The translations under genes were made by a program, and so were the position numbers. Shown in pieces: positions 18,052-18,151 of a stretch of DNA of 18,151 bases (the stretch's first letter is position 1; the number at the start of each line of letters is the position of its first letter). The notes under the pieces are model-generated. The model searched no databases. It worked only from the letters and a program-made list of their open reading frames with translations, and had not been told where the DNA came from. The stretch is from Tubulinosema ratisbonensis (taxonomy: Eukaryota; Microsporidia; Tubulinosematidae): NCBI GenBank assembly GCA_004000155.1, contig RCSS01000623.1, positions 1-18,151 on the forward strand, read 5' to 3'.

Positions 18052-18151
18052 TTAAACTCTGTGTGGTAACCCACATAAAAGAACTGATACCTTCTCTGTG
18101 CCCTCTACTTTGTATCCTTCTTGTTTTGGTGTTAGATTGCCGTGTGATGTC
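18052..18151 (-). pseudogene. pogo/Tigger-type DDE transposase fragment, runs off the window
   Basis: Reading leftward from the window end, the minus strand encodes HGNLTPKQEGYKVEGTEKVS, then VLLCG, and meets TAA at 18054-18052 shortly after. This fits the part of DDE_1 (pogo/Tigger/jerky-type) transposases just after the first catalytic Asp, where the pattern is A-P-K-x-E-x-x-x-G-x-K-x-x-K-E-R-x-T-V-L-L-C-x-N. The upstream part with the first Asp would lie beyond the window. The expected continuation (G-S-E-K-x-x-x-x-V-I-G-K) is not readable, so the copy looks broken. The local GC content is distinctly high. Confidence 0.5.

Overview
The window is a very AT-rich, gene-poor eukaryotic sequence. 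It most resembles a large, low-density microsporidian genome. This lineage call is an inference from four things: short intronless ORFs with strong A/T codon bias; a CCC-type signal immediately before several ATGs (ACCCTT before 240 and 2887, CCCC before 17349, CCC before 17684); small orphan proteins with secretory-like N-termini; and Merlin-type (IS1016/ISXO2-like) transposase remnants, which are known from microsporidia. No tRNA, rRNA or CRISPR array was seen. I recognise no housekeeping gene that is intact.

Layout. Positions 1-50 hold a perfect direct repeat at the window edge. A small orphan gene lies at 240-668 (+). After about 1 kb of AT-rich sequence come transposon remnants at 1760-2115 (+). 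A second orphan gene with an N-terminal signal or anchor lies at 2887-3636 (+). A decayed, possibly two-RRM RNA-binding protein gene lies at 5414-6326 (+), followed by another transposon remnant at 6441-6632. A 591-codon orphan gene lies at 7805-9580 (-); its frame continues past a single TAA for 56 more codons, to 7634. A long desert at 9581-12430 contains only hairpins. At 12431-13366 (-) is a broken IS630/Tc1-type DDE transposase. It abuts an unidentified decayed gene at about 13366-13920 (-). A short tandem repeat (14064-14165) precedes a four-helix membrane protein (14167-14664, -). At 15197-16074 (+) is a frameshifted Merlin-type transposase, followed by decayed minus-strand coding sequence at 16140-16800. 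The end of the window has two short ORFs separated by one in-frame TAA (17139-17462), a broken helix-turn-helix transposase N-terminus (17684 onward) and a pogo/Tigger-like fragment running off the edge (18052-18151, -).

Overall the window reads as a graveyard of DNA transposons, with about four families represented. Between them lie a few probably living, lineage-specific genes. The transposases are inactivated by in-frame stops (often at codons one change away from CAA, CAG, GAA or TGG) and by indels. Three remnants (at about 1861, 6441 and 13366) share non-coding 5' sequence and look like copies of one family. No operon or pathway linking the intact genes can be seen.
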